Positions 6,691 to 13,534 of a stretch of DNA of 13,660 nt are shown here, piece after piece (the stretch's first letter is position 1; every line of letters starts with the position of its first letter). The translations under genes were made by a program, and so were the position numbers. The notes under the pieces are model-generated. The model saw nothing but the letters and a program-made list of their open reading frames with translations, had not been told where the DNA came from and ran no database searches. Origin of the DNA: an uncultured Kineothrix sp. (GTDB lineage: Bacteria > Bacillota > Clostridia > Lachnospirales > Lachnospiraceae); contig CAJUMD010000095.1 of assembly GCA_910587275.1 (NCBI GenBank), positions 1-13,660 of the forward strand, in the 5' to 3' direction.

Positions 6691-7914
6691 ATGGATTACG
6701 GACAGGCATACGGGAAACTGGAAAAATACGGGCAGCAGCATGTGCTCCAATATTACGGGGAACTGACGCGGGAGCAGCAGCGAGCTTTGCTTGACCAGAT
6801 AGAAGCGGCGGATTTTGACATGCTGAAATACTGCAAGGATAATACCACCAATGTAAAGGGGGAGATTACGCCCCTTGCCGCCATGCAGCTCCACCAAATC
6901 GAGAAGGAGCGGGAACGGTATACGGCGATTGGTTTGGATGCCATCCGGCAGGGGAAGGTGGCGGCGGTTCTTTTGGCAGGCGGAATGGGAACCCGCCTTG
7001 GTTCGGACGAGCCGAAAGGAATGTATGACATTGGCATAACCAGGGAAGTGTATATTTTCCAGCGGCTTGTGGAGAATATGCTGGATGTGGTGCGGCAGGC
7101 GGATGCATGGTTCCATCTGTTTGTAATGACCAGCGACAAGAATCATGGGATGACCGTGGATTTTTTTGAGGAAAAGGATTACTTTGGCTACCGGAAGGAA
7201 TATGTCCATTTTTTTGAGCAGGATATGGTTCCGGCATCGGATTACGAAGGGAAAGTATATATGGAGGAAAAATGGAAGATTGCCATGTCGCCCAACGGAA
7301 ACGGCGGATGGTTTTCGTCCATGAGGAAGCGGGGGCTGCTGGGTGTCATTGAAGAAGCGGGTATTGAGTGGCTCAACGTGTTCGCCGTGGATAATGTGCT
7401 GCAGCGGATTGCGGACCCTTGCTTTGTGGGGGCTACCATTGCCAACCATTGTGTGGCAGGGGCGAAAGTGGTAAAGAAGGCTTTCCCTGACGAAGGCGTC
7501 GGGGCGCTCTGTCTGGAAGACGGACGGCCTTCCATCGTGGAATATTATGAGCTGACCGATGAAATGAAGGAAGCGAAGGACGACAAGGGGGAGCCTGCCT
7601 ATAATTTTGGCGTAATCCTCAACTATCTTTTTAAGGAAAGCGTGCTGGAAGGTATTGCGGAGAAAAACCTCCCGCTGCATATCGTGGAGAAGCAGATTCC
7701 CCATTTGGATGGGGAGGGGAATTACGTGGAGCCGGACGGACCGAACGGTTATAAATATGAGACGCTGGTGCTTGACATGATCCACCAGGTGGACAACTGT
7801 CTGGCTTATGAAGTAGAGCGCAGCCGTGAATTTGCGCCAATTAAAAATGCCACGGGCGTAGACTCGGTGGAATCTGCCAGGGAGTTATGCAGGCGCAACG
7901 GGATTGAACTGTAA
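6691..7914 (+). CDS. UDPGP-family UTP-sugar-1-phosphate uridylyltransferase
   Basis: A 407-residue cytosolic enzyme of the UDPGP type 1 family (eukaryote-like UDP-GlcNAc/UDP-Glc pyrophosphorylases), making UDP-sugar from UTP and sugar-1-phosphate. Visible motifs: nucleotide loop LLAGGMGTRLG (94-104) with Lys109 in EPKG, PNGNGG (201-206) for base or sugar binding, NVFAVDN (229-235), YNFGVI (304-309) and FAPIKN (381-386). Start ATG 6691 is six bases after GGAGGG (6679-6684); ATG 6685 is too close to that RBS. The PNGNGG form resembles UAP1-like UDP-N-acetylhexosamine enzymes, but whether glucose or GlcNAc is the natural substrate cannot be decided by eye. It lies 176 bases upstream of galE, which would use its product. 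Confidence 0.88.
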   Translation: MDYGQAYGKLEKYGQQHVLQYYGELTREQQRALLDQIEAADFDMLKYCKDNTTNVKGEITPLAAMQLHQIEKERERYTAIGLDAIRQGKVAAVLLAGGMGTRLGSDEPKGMYDIGITREVYIFQRLVENMLDVVRQADAWFHLFVMTSDKNHGMTVDFFEEKDYFGYRKEYVHFFEQDMVPASDYEGKVYMEEKWKIAMSPNGNGGWFSSMRKRGLLGVIEEAGIEWLNVFAVDNVLQRIADPCFVGATIANHCVAGAKVVKKAFPDEGVGALCLEDGRPSIVEYYELTDEMKEAKDDKGEPAYNFGVILNYLFKESVLEGIAEKNLPLHIVEKQIPHLDGEGNYVEPDGPNGYKYETLVLDMIHQVDNCLAYEVERSREFAPIKNATGVDSVESARELCRRNGIEL

Positions 7915-7957
7915 GGCGTGTGGGGAGGAAGACGGAACCGGAACGGTATGTAACATT

Positions 7958-7988
7958 TTGACAGCCATTTATAACATTAAAGTATTGT
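7958..7988 (+). promoter_or_regulatory. Possible promoter of galE
   Basis: A perfect TTGACA (7958-7963) is followed by TATTGT (7983-7988) at a long 19-base spacing, or AGTATT at 17. The -35 is strong and the -10 weak. A run of eight A and a short hairpin (CAGGG with CCCTG, 8024-8039) lie in the leader. No clear terminator separates the preceding gene, so read-through is also possible. Confidence 0.35.
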
Positions 7989-8090
7989 AAAAAAAACGCC
8001 GTGGGGTAAACTGGAATTAGAGTCAGGGAAGAAACCCTGGAATGGAAAATGGTTGGAAAACGGTAGATTATTTTAACAGGAGGTAGCAAA

Positions 8091-9107
8091 ATGGCAATTT
8101 TGGTAACGGGCGGAGCGGGATATATTGGCAGCCATACGGTGGTGGAATTACAGAACGCCGGCTATGACGTTGTGGTGGCGGATAATTTGAGCAATTCCAG
8201 TGAAAAATCATTACAACGGGTGGAGACGATTACGGGTAAGAAGGTTCCTTTTTATAAGGCGGATATTTTGGACCGCGCGGCAATGAATGAGATTTTTGAA
8301 AAAGAAAGCATTGACAGTTGTATTCATTTTGCCGGGTTAAAAGCGGTGGGGGAATCGGTGGCAAAGCCCTGGGAGTATTATGAGAACAATATTGCGGGTA
8401 CCCTTACGCTGGTGGACGTGATGCGTCAGCATGGCGTGAAGAATATCATTTTCTCGTCTTCCGCGACGGTGTACGGCGATCCGGCGGTAATCCCGATTAC
8501 GGAGGAATGTCCGAAGGGTCAGTGTACGAATCCTTATGGCTGGACGAAATCCATGCTGGAGCAGATATTGATGGATATGCAGAAGGCGGACCCGGAATGG
8601 AACGTGATTCTGCTGCGTTATTTTAATCCGATTGGGGCGCATCAGAGCGGGACCATCGGGGAGAACCCCAATGGTATCCCCAATAATTTAATGCCTTACA
8701 TTACGCAGGTTGCAGTAGGCAAACTGAAAGAACTGGGTGTGTTCGGCAATGATTACGATACGCCGGACGGAACCGGTGTCCGGGATTATATCCATGTGGT
8801 GGACCTTGCGGTGGGACACGTAAAGGCGCTTAAGAAGATAGAGGAAAAGGCAGGACTTTGCATTTATAACCTTGGCACGGGTACGGGGTACAGTGTGCTC
8901 GATATCGTGAAGAACTTTGAGGAAGCCACCGGGGTGAAAATTCCTTATGTCATTAAGGACAGACGTCCGGGTGATATCGCAACCTGTTATTCCGATGCGA
9001 AAAAAGCGAAAGAGGAACTTGGCTGGACAGCAAATTACGGAATCCGGGAAATGTGTGCCGATTCCTGGAGATGGCAGAGCAATAACCCGAATGGGTATGA
9101 AGAATAG
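8091..9107 (+). CDS. galE: UDP-glucose 4-epimerase
   Basis: A 338-residue extended SDR enzyme, the same length as E. coli GalE and colinear with it, interconverting UDP-Glc and UDP-Gal with bound NAD. The NAD loop GGAGYIGSH spans residues 7-15; the catalytic residues are S124 (SSSATVYG), Y149 and K153 (YGWTK), with identical numbering to E. coli. Residue 299, Tyr in E. coli GalE, is Cys here (GDIATCY). Cys at this site in human GALE, and in the E. coli Y299C variant, opens the pocket to UDP-GlcNAc/UDP-GalNAc, so dual specificity is predicted. AGGAGG lies 7 bases before ATG 8091. It follows the UDP-sugar pyrophosphorylase and ends at a strong terminator. Confidence 0.97.
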   Translation: MAILVTGGAGYIGSHTVVELQNAGYDVVVADNLSNSSEKSLQRVETITGKKVPFYKADILDRAAMNEIFEKESIDSCIHFAGLKAVGESVAKPWEYYENNIAGTLTLVDVMRQHGVKNIIFSSSATVYGDPAVIPITEECPKGQCTNPYGWTKSMLEQILMDMQKADPEWNVILLRYFNPIGAHQSGTIGENPNGIPNNLMPYITQVAVGKLKELGVFGNDYDTPDGTGVRDYIHVVDLAVGHVKALKKIEEKAGLCIYNLGTGTGYSVLDIVKNFEEATGVKIPYVIKDRRPGDIATCYSDAKKAKEELGWTANYGIREMCADSWRWQSNNPNGYEE

Positions 9108-9138
9108 GGAAAAAGAAAAAAGAGAATTCCGTTGCATG

Positions 9139-9178
9139 AAAAAACCGCTTCCGGTGAAAACCAGGGGAGCGGTTTTTT
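9139..9178. terminator. Bidirectional rho-independent terminator (galE / trhA)
   Basis: AAAAAACCGCT (9139-9149) pairs with AGCGGTTTTTT (9168-9178): a GC core with A and T tracts on both sides, 32 bases after the galE stop. Because the A and T tracts are symmetric it can also stop the convergent trhA transcript, whose stop codon is at 9207. A second small hairpin, GCCGC with GCGGC, lies at 9186-9199. Confidence 0.85.
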
Positions 9179-9206
9179 GGATTATGCCGCCAAAGCGGCG
9201 CACGGG

Positions 9207-9857
9207 TCATGCTACATACAAATACATAAAGATAAAGTGGCAGATGCTTCCGCCCATGACAAACAGATGGAAGATTTCATGGGAGCCGAAGTTTTCATGC
9301 CTGGAATTAAAAAGCGGGAGTTTCAGTGCATAAATCACGCCGCCGATGGTATATATGATGCCTCCTGCCAGCAGCCAAAGGAATGCCGCGTGGGGAAGCA
9401 CGCTCCATAAGGGACCGAAGACGCCGATGCAAACCCACCCCATGGCGATATAGAGGACGGAAGAAAACCATTTCGGACAGGTAATCCAAAGCGCCTTGAC
9501 ACCCATGCCCAGGATGGCGATACTCCATACCACGGCGAGGAGCGTATACCCCACTTTGCCGCCCAGGACAATCAGGCATACCGGTGTGTAGGAGCCTGCA
9601 ATCAGCACAAAAATCATCATATGGTCAATTTTGCGGAAGACCCGTATCACCCGCTCTGACATGTTTAAGGAATGATAGGTGGCGCTGGCGCCGTACAGCA
9701 GCACCATGCTAATCATAAATACCGTCATGGCAGCCATGCAATGGCTGTCCGGTGCGGCGGACGATTTGACCAGCAGGGGGATGGCGGCAAATACTGCCAT
9801 CATCATACCGATGAAATGGGTAATGGCGCTTCCGGGTTCACGAATGGTTATCTGCAT
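9207..9857 (-). CDS. trhA: PAQR-type hemolysin III family membrane protein
   Basis: A 216-residue protein with about seven hydrophobic segments, of the hemolysin III/PAQR family (E. coli YqfA/TrhA), linked in other bacteria to membrane fluidity homeostasis; the haemolysin name is historical. Conserved polar positions of the family's metal site are visible: H62 in SATYHS, D78-H79 in KIDHMMIF, and H193, H197 and H207 in GSHEIFHLFVMGGSICHF. ATG 9857 is chosen: GGGAGG is 8 bases upstream; an upstream extension would add ten unneeded residues. It converges on galE at a shared terminator. A promoter (9936-9964, minus) with a perfect inverted repeat over its -10 suggests that a repressor controls it. 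Confidence 0.93.
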   Translation of the reverse strand: MQITIREPGSAITHFIGMMMAVFAAIPLLVKSSAAPDSHCMAAMTVFMISMVLLYGASATYHSLNMSERVIRVFRKIDHMMIFVLIAGSYTPVCLIVLGGKVGYTLLAVVWSIAILGMGVKALWITCPKWFSSVLYIAMGWVCIGVFGPLWSVLPHAAFLWLLAGGIIYTIGGVIYALKLPLFNSRHENFGSHEIFHLFVMGGSICHFIFMYLYVA

Positions 9858-9908
9858 ATTAGTACCTCCCTTACATAACACATACAAATCAGAACTTTTA
9901 CATGTGGT

Positions 9909-9938
9909 TATTAAAACTACATTTGATATGTTTTAATA
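9909..9938. promoter_or_regulatory. Perfect 9-12-9 inverted repeat, candidate operator of trhA
   Basis: TATTAAAAC (9909-9917) and GTTTTAATA (9930-9938) are perfect inverted copies separated by 12 bases, 21 bp centre to centre (two helical turns). The right arm overlaps the -10 box of the trhA promoter, a typical place for a dimeric repressor to bind. Confidence 0.5.
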
Positions 9939-9964
9939 CTACAACTTATTATATTGGGTGTCAA
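9936..9964 (-). promoter_or_regulatory. Predicted promoter of trhA
   Basis: On the minus strand, perfect TTGACA (9959-9964), 17 bases, then TAGTAT (9936-9941). The start would be near 9929, giving a leader of about 70 bases to ATG 9857. Confidence 0.6.
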
Positions 9965-9985
9965 CAAAAATATGCAGGGAAATTT

Positions 9986-10252
9986 TTAATCTTCTTCAAT
10001 GACATGAAGTTCCAGATAATCGAAATCCACGCTTTCCACAAAATTGTCCTGTGTAAACCTTGCCTTGGCATGTCTTTGGAATTCGGTGACCGTGGCATCC
10101 AGCCATATCGGCTTTCCCAAATCAAACTGGTATATGATTTCATCCAAAGCACGGAATACTTTATGGGTCCGGGTGTCGTCGCTGCCGTCGCAGATGACGG
10201 TGTCCTTTACCAGCCGGTTGTCCTTAAAAATCTTTGCCCATATCCGAAACAT
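9986..10252 (-). CDS. Conserved 88-aa protein of unknown function
   Basis: A small soluble, acidic protein beginning MFRIWAKIFKDN and ending VIEED. I have an impression of similar short proteins (start like MFRIWAK, middle like DTRTHKVFRALDEI and FTQDNF) being common in Lachnospiraceae, but know no function or named domain. There is no signal peptide, membrane segment or cysteine motif. ATG 10252 is preceded by AAGGAAGG, 5-6 bases away. An extended -10 (TGCTATAAT on the minus strand, 10323-10331) places the transcript start near 10316, so in-frame extensions upstream are excluded. It is a single-gene unit, divergent from the alarmone synthetase. Confidence 0.75.
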   Translation of the reverse strand: MFRIWAKIFKDNRLVKDTVICDGSDDTRTHKVFRALDEIIYQFDLGKPIWLDATVTEFQRHAKARFTQDNFVESVDFDYLELHVIEED

Positions 10253-10583
10253 AATGCACCTTCCTTTCCGCAATCCGTAAAACATAGTCCCGTACCGTAG
10301 GAGTGAGACAGATACGGGCATTATTATAGCATATTTTCCGTATTCCTGCATATACATAGAAGGTGTGCGGCGCAAAAACATTTTCCGGTTTTCCGGAAGG
10401 CGTGATATAAAATCCTTCGTATGAACAAATATACAAGAAAGATTAAAAAATAATTAAAATCTTGTGAAAAATGCACATTTGTTTCAAAGTTATGGTATAA
10501 TAAACATATTAAAGCAATAAAGGTCATTGCCCCTTATTGGTGAGTTTGTATAACGGGGCAGCAGCGGTAGTGAGGCGAAAGGA
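10253..10583. promoter_or_regulatory. Divergent promoter region: 88-aa gene (minus) and alarmone synthetase (plus)
   Basis: A 331-base gap without a gene. Minus-strand extended -10 TGCTATAAT is at 10323-10331 with no good -35. Plus-strand extended -10 TGGTATAAT is at 10493-10501, also with a weak -35, starting transcription near 10508 for the synthetase. Between them is a TTCCGG-TTTT-CCGGAA hairpin (10383-10398). The minus leader can pair CCCGTA (10289-10294) with TACGGG (10313-10318). The plus leader has two mutually exclusive pairings: CAATAA (10515-10520) with TTATTG (10534-10539), or TGCCCC (10528-10533) with GGGGCA (10555-10560). Confidence 0.55.
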
Positions 10584-11243
10584 ATGGAACTGAGAGTAGA
10601 ACGTGACAGCGAAGTGGATAATTGGAAAGAGGTTACACTGATTTATAACTCTGCCTTAAAACAGATATCGACGAAACTGGAAATACTGAATGATGAATTC
10701 CAGCATGTACATAGGTACAATCCCATCGAACACATTAAATCGAGGATTAAGACGGCGGAAAGCATTGTGAAGAAGCTGAAGCGGCACGGTTATGAATCCA
10801 CCATTGAGAACATGGTAAAATATGTCAATGACATTGCAGGCATCCGTGTGATTTGTTCTTTCACCTCGGATATTTATGAGATAGCAGCCATGATTAGCAA
10901 TCAGAGGGATATCAGGGTGATTTCCGTGAAGGACTATATCGTGAAACCAAAGGAAAGCGGTTATAAAAGTTATCATATGCTGGTAACGGTTCCGGTATAT
11001 CTGTCCGACCGGATTGTGGATACGAAAGTGGAGATACAGATACGGACTGTGGCAATGGATTTCTGGGCAAGCCTGGAGCATAAGATTCATTATAAATTTG
11101 AAGGGAATGCGCCGGAGCATATCAAGGATGAATTGGTGGAATGTGCGAAAATCGTTTCGGAGCTGGATGACAGGATGCTGTCATTGAACAGGCAGGTACA
11201 GAACGGACGGCTGGAACGTGCGGGGGCGGATGTCCCCCGCTGA
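10584..11243 (+). CDS. Small alarmone synthetase, RelP/YwaC-like (GTP pyrophosphokinase)
   Basis: A 219-residue single-domain (p)ppGpp synthetase, transferring pyrophosphate from ATP to GDP or GTP. It has only the RelA/SpoT synthetase fold, with no hydrolase, TGS or ACT domain. Motifs: NPIEHIKSRIK (46-56), NDIAGIRVICSF (82-93) with Mg-binding Asp83, KPKESGYKSYHMLV (121-134) for GTP binding, and EIQIRTVAMDFWASLEHKIHYK (150-171, shown in two parts by EIQIRT and WASLEHK) with catalytic Glu150. From memory these stretches look closer to B. subtilis YwaC (RelP/SasA) than to YjbM (RelQ). ATG 10584 follows GAGG at 9 bases and an extended -10 promoter at 10493. The C-terminal codons overlap a GC hairpin (11220-11240). 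Confidence 0.93.
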   Translation: MELRVERDSEVDNWKEVTLIYNSALKQISTKLEILNDEFQHVHRYNPIEHIKSRIKTAESIVKKLKRHGYESTIENMVKYVNDIAGIRVICSFTSDIYEIAAMISNQRDIRVISVKDYIVKPKESGYKSYHMLVTVPVYLSDRIVDTKVEIQIRTVAMDFWASLEHKIHYKFEGNAPEHIKDELVECAKIVSELDDRMLSLNRQVQNGRLERAGADVPR

Positions 11244-11343
11244 CCGGGCAGGTCGGTTTCAAGTACGGTTATCCATTTCCCGGAACACGGAAAGGGCAGC
11301 AGGTCTATGTGACTGGCTGCCCTTTCCGTGTTCCATGAAATGG
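11220..11343. repeat. GC hairpin and long inverted repeat after alarmone synthetase
   Basis: GCGGGGG (11220-11226) pairs with CCCCCGC (11234-11240) at the end of the gene. Further on, left arm 11273-11300 and right arm 11316-11343 form a 28-bp inverted repeat with two mismatches, including a perfect 19-bp core (GGAACACGGAAAGGGCAGC against its complement), across a 15-base loop. No T-run follows, so it is not a classical terminator, though such a strong RNA hairpin would protect the 3' end of the message or promote termination. It might equally be a small palindromic repeat element. Confidence 0.7.
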
Positions 11344-11580
11344 ATTCCCAAAATGAGGAGTGCCCAGGCACCTTTCGGCACCCGGGCTATTATGAAAAAA
11401 TTTATCTATCTGTGTAATGAAAAACAATCAACTGTTACTTGCTTGATTTAAATATAGTATAGCAATCATTTATGAACAAATTGTGAATGACATGTAAAAA
11501 TATCGTTAATACTTATAAAGCGGCAATGGATATAAAGGGAAAATACAGCAAAATGCACAAATACAAAAGACGTTTAGAGG
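11344..11580. other. Gene-free AT-rich spacer left of the foldback element
   Basis: No credible gene is visible. A GC-rich imperfect pairing (GTGCCCAGGCAC next to GGCACCCGGGC) lies near 11361-11388, followed by strongly AT-rich DNA from about 11390. The stretch ends with TTTAGAGG (11573-11580), the left copy of the target duplication of the insertion element. Confidence 0.5.
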
Positions 11581-12035
11581 GTAACGGTTCAGCCTGAAAT
11601 GTTATGTTGATGGGCGGACGCACGGGAGGGAGTTTTTTGATAACCAGCAAAAGCCAGGAGCGGAACCCCCTGCCCGGTTTGTCCCTGCCGCCCTGTGCTT
11701 TCCCTGCCGGTAGCTGTTCAAAACCTGTTTCAAAAAATGGTGGTATTTCTTATTGTGTCCAACCGGCGGTTCCTGACCGCTTTAGGCGGCGTTGTTTGAC
11801 GAACAAGGTATTTCTCGAAACGGGAAATACCTTGTGAGGAGTTTCGCCGCCGTGGTCAGAAACCGCCGGTTGGGCGCAATTAGAAATAGCCCATTTTTTG
11901 AAACAGGTTTTGAACAGCTACCGGCAGGGGAAGCACAGGGCGGCAGGAAAACCGGGCAGGGGGTTCCGCTCCTGGCTTTTGCGTCCGCATTCACCTGCAA
12001 ACATAACATTTCAGGCTGAACTGTTACTTTAGAGG
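11573..12035. repeat. 8-bp target site duplications TTTAGAGG
   Basis: TTTAGAGG stands directly before the element (11573-11580) and directly after it (12028-12035). The two copies are identical, which shows that the 447-bp segment between them was inserted and has not been rearranged since. Confidence 0.85.
11581..12027. mobile_element. 447-bp foldback MITE with IS66-like ends
   Basis: A non-autonomous insertion element with no coding capacity. Its ends are inverted repeats beginning GTAACGGTTCAGCCTGAAAT (left, 11581) and GTAACAGTTCAGCCTGAAAT (right, read inward from 12027), matching at 25 of 26 positions. The whole element is nearly palindromic: perfect arms of 34 bp (11647-11680 with 11949-11982) and 39 bp (11702-11740 with 11891-11929), and a 12-bp central stem (11803-11814 with 11824-11835) around a 9-base loop. 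An exact 8-bp duplication flanks it. GTAA termini and 8-bp duplications are the hallmark of IS66-family elements, whose transposase would act in trans; none is in this window. Short frames inside are by-products of the repeat. Confidence 0.85.
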
Positions 12036-12056
12036 TTTTCCGGACAGGATATACCG

Positions 12057-12085
12057 TTGTGATTCCATGGGGAGTATGGTACAAT
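12057..12085 (+). promoter_or_regulatory. Predicted promoter of the acyltransferase-GNAT pair
   Basis: TTGTGA (12057-12062), 17 bases, TACAAT (12080-12085), with an extended TG (TGGTACAAT). It lies 30 bases right of the insertion element, which therefore did not disrupt it. The start near 12092 excludes an ATG at 12067 and leaves a leader of about 95 bases that holds a CCGGG-CCCGG hairpin. Confidence 0.65.
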
Positions 12086-12186
12086 TTTTATATTGCCGGG
12101 ATGATAAGCCCGGGAAGACGGAATCGTTACGGAAAATTCAGGGAACAGGAGAAGACGGAGAAATGGACGGAAGGAAGGGTATGGAG

Positions 12187-13001
12187 ATGACGCTTGATGT
12201 TTTATGCCAAATGTTGGAAATGCCGGATGAAGTAAGCCGTGCGGTGATAGAATACAGGGAACGGCATGACAGTATTTGGGATGGGGAACTGCGGGAGCTG
12301 TTAGGCAGGAGGGAGTGTTGGAAACAGCTCATCAGCAGGATGAAAGAACGGATTGGGGAAGACAGATTTGGGCTCGGTATCCTGACGGAAATGCTGGATT
12401 ATGCCTGCGGGTTTACGGGGAATACCAAAAAGCGGGAATTGGGGACGGCGTATTTGTGGATACGATGAAGTTCTGTACGCGTTTTGTGGGGGAACATAAG
12501 AAGGCGTACGGCTGTTATGGCTTTAACCAGGCATGGTGGTTTCCGAGGCAGCTTGCCATGCAGGAATTCCGTATCGGGGAACTGGAATATGAATTTGTGG
12601 ATGATACCGGGCGGCGGATTGATGTACACATTCCTTCCGACGCGGACATGGAGCCGGAACAGGTACAGAAATCTTTCGGGGCATTCCGTGCTTTTATGCA
12701 AACATATTATCCGTCATGGCAGGGGGCGCCCTGGTACTGCGATTCCTGGATGCTTTCCCCGGTGCTGGAACAATTGCTGCCGGAAACCTCGAAGATACTC
12801 AGGTTCCAGAAATTATTTGAAGTGGAATCCGTGAATTATGAAGTTATGGAGGTGCTGGATTGGGTTTATCCGGGGGAAAGGAAAGCAGGTATGGATTATT
12901 CCGTTTTGTCGGAAAGAACGTCTTTGCAGAGGAATATGAAGCGGTTTCTGATGGACGGCGGAAAAGTTGGCTGGGCAAAGGGGAGGCTGCGGGAATCGTG
13001 A
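12187..13001 (+). pseudogene. Frameshifted acyltransferase-domain protein (NAT_N plus GNAT-like C-terminal type)
   Basis: Two frames together encode one protein of about 270 residues resembling the Lachnospiraceae acyltransferase-domain proteins (formerly DUF5596). Frame one gives the N-terminal helical part MTLDVLCQMLEMPDEV to MLDYACGF; it then runs into a stop at 12466-12468. The continuation VYGEYQKAGIGDGVFVDTMK, then YGFNQAWWFPRQ, IGELEYEFVDD, IHIPSDAD-like VHIPSDAD, SWMLSPVLEQLLPETSKILRF and DGGKVGWAKG, lies in the -1 frame, ending at TGA 12999. The shift lies near 12405-12425, where one G missing from GGG (12408-12410) or GGGG (12417-12420) would explain it. ATG 12187 has AAGGAAGGG 7 bases upstream; 12163 is an alternative. 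It could be a true mutation, an assembly error or, less likely, programmed slippage at C-AAA-AAG (12426-12432). Confidence 0.75.
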
Positions 13002-13534
13002 TGGGAGGGGACCTTCGGATTAGAAAAGCTGTGGAAGCGGATCTTGACGGCGTTGGGAAGTTGTACGAAGATGTTTGCGATTACTTGGATGCGCACGGGA
13101 ATTATCCCGGGTGGAAAAAAGGTATTTATCCGGTCCGCCGTGATGCGGAAAGAGGGATGATGGCAAATGCGCTGTATGTTGCCCGGATTGGGGAGAGAAC
13201 CGTAGGCACGGTTATTTTAACACATGAGCCGGAAGACGGGTATGGAAATGGTAAATGGCTGACAGAAGATGATTATAGGCGCATTTATGTAGTCCATACG
13301 CTTGCGGTCCATCCTGATTTCCTAAAATGTGGTATCGGAACGGAATTATTGGTGTTCGCGGAACGGGTGGCACGGGAAGAACAGTGTGTAAGCATCCGGC
13401 TTGATGTTGTAAAAGATAATATTCCCGCAGAGCGGCTTTATCAAAAATGCGGATATCAGTGGGCAGGGACAGTAAGTCTGGGTTACGAAGCGTATGGGCT
13501 TCCCTGGTATCAGCTTTATGAAAAATTGCTATAA
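13001..13534 (+). CDS. GNAT family N-acetyltransferase
   Basis: A 177-residue acetyl-CoA-dependent acyltransferase. Residues 4-25 (DLRIRKAVEADLDGVGKLYE) are the first strand and helix; the acetyl-CoA pyrophosphate loop is in LAVHPDFLKCGIGTELL (101-117), where the usual Gln/Arg three residues before the first loop glycine is Leu108; AERLYQKCGY (143-152) is the standard C-terminal motif. ATG 13001 shares its A with the TGA stop of the upstream acyltransferase gene (TGATG), so translation is probably coupled. The overlap suggests that the two genes act in one pathway, but the acceptor cannot be predicted. Frameshift of the upstream gene may reduce expression of this one. Confidence 0.92.
   Translation: MGGDLRIRKAVEADLDGVGKLYEDVCDYLDAHGNYPGWKKGIYPVRRDAERGMMANALYVARIGERTVGTVILTHEPEDGYGNGKWLTEDDYRRIYVVHTLAVHPDFLKCGIGTELLVFAERVAREEQCVSIRLDVVKDNIPAERLYQKCGYQWAGTVSLGYEAYGLPWYQLYEKLL

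Noticed and set aside
6527..6709. N-terminal extension of the LysM-GH18 protein to 6709
   Set aside because: The extension crosses the divergent promoter and UDPGP start and adds residues before LysM with no signal-peptide character.
6670..7785. A 371-codon open frame on the minus strand opposite the UDPGP gene
   Set aside because: It mirrors a gene with clear family motifs, has no recognisable domain and no RBS; shadow of codon bias.
11604..12084. Several 75-100 codon frames inside the foldback element
   Set aside because: They read the palindromic arms in both directions and give similar meaningless peptides; no RBS or family resemblance.
12067..12186. ATG 12067 as start of the acyltransferase gene
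   Set aside because: It lies between the -35 and -10 boxes of the predicted promoter, so would not be in the transcript.
12426..12432. Programmed -1 frameshift at C-AAA-AAG as the main explanation for the split acyltransferase gene
   Set aside because: The heptamer is not the strong A-AAA-AAG type, no clear stimulatory stem follows, and the protein reads more family-like if the shift occurs earlier at the G-runs.
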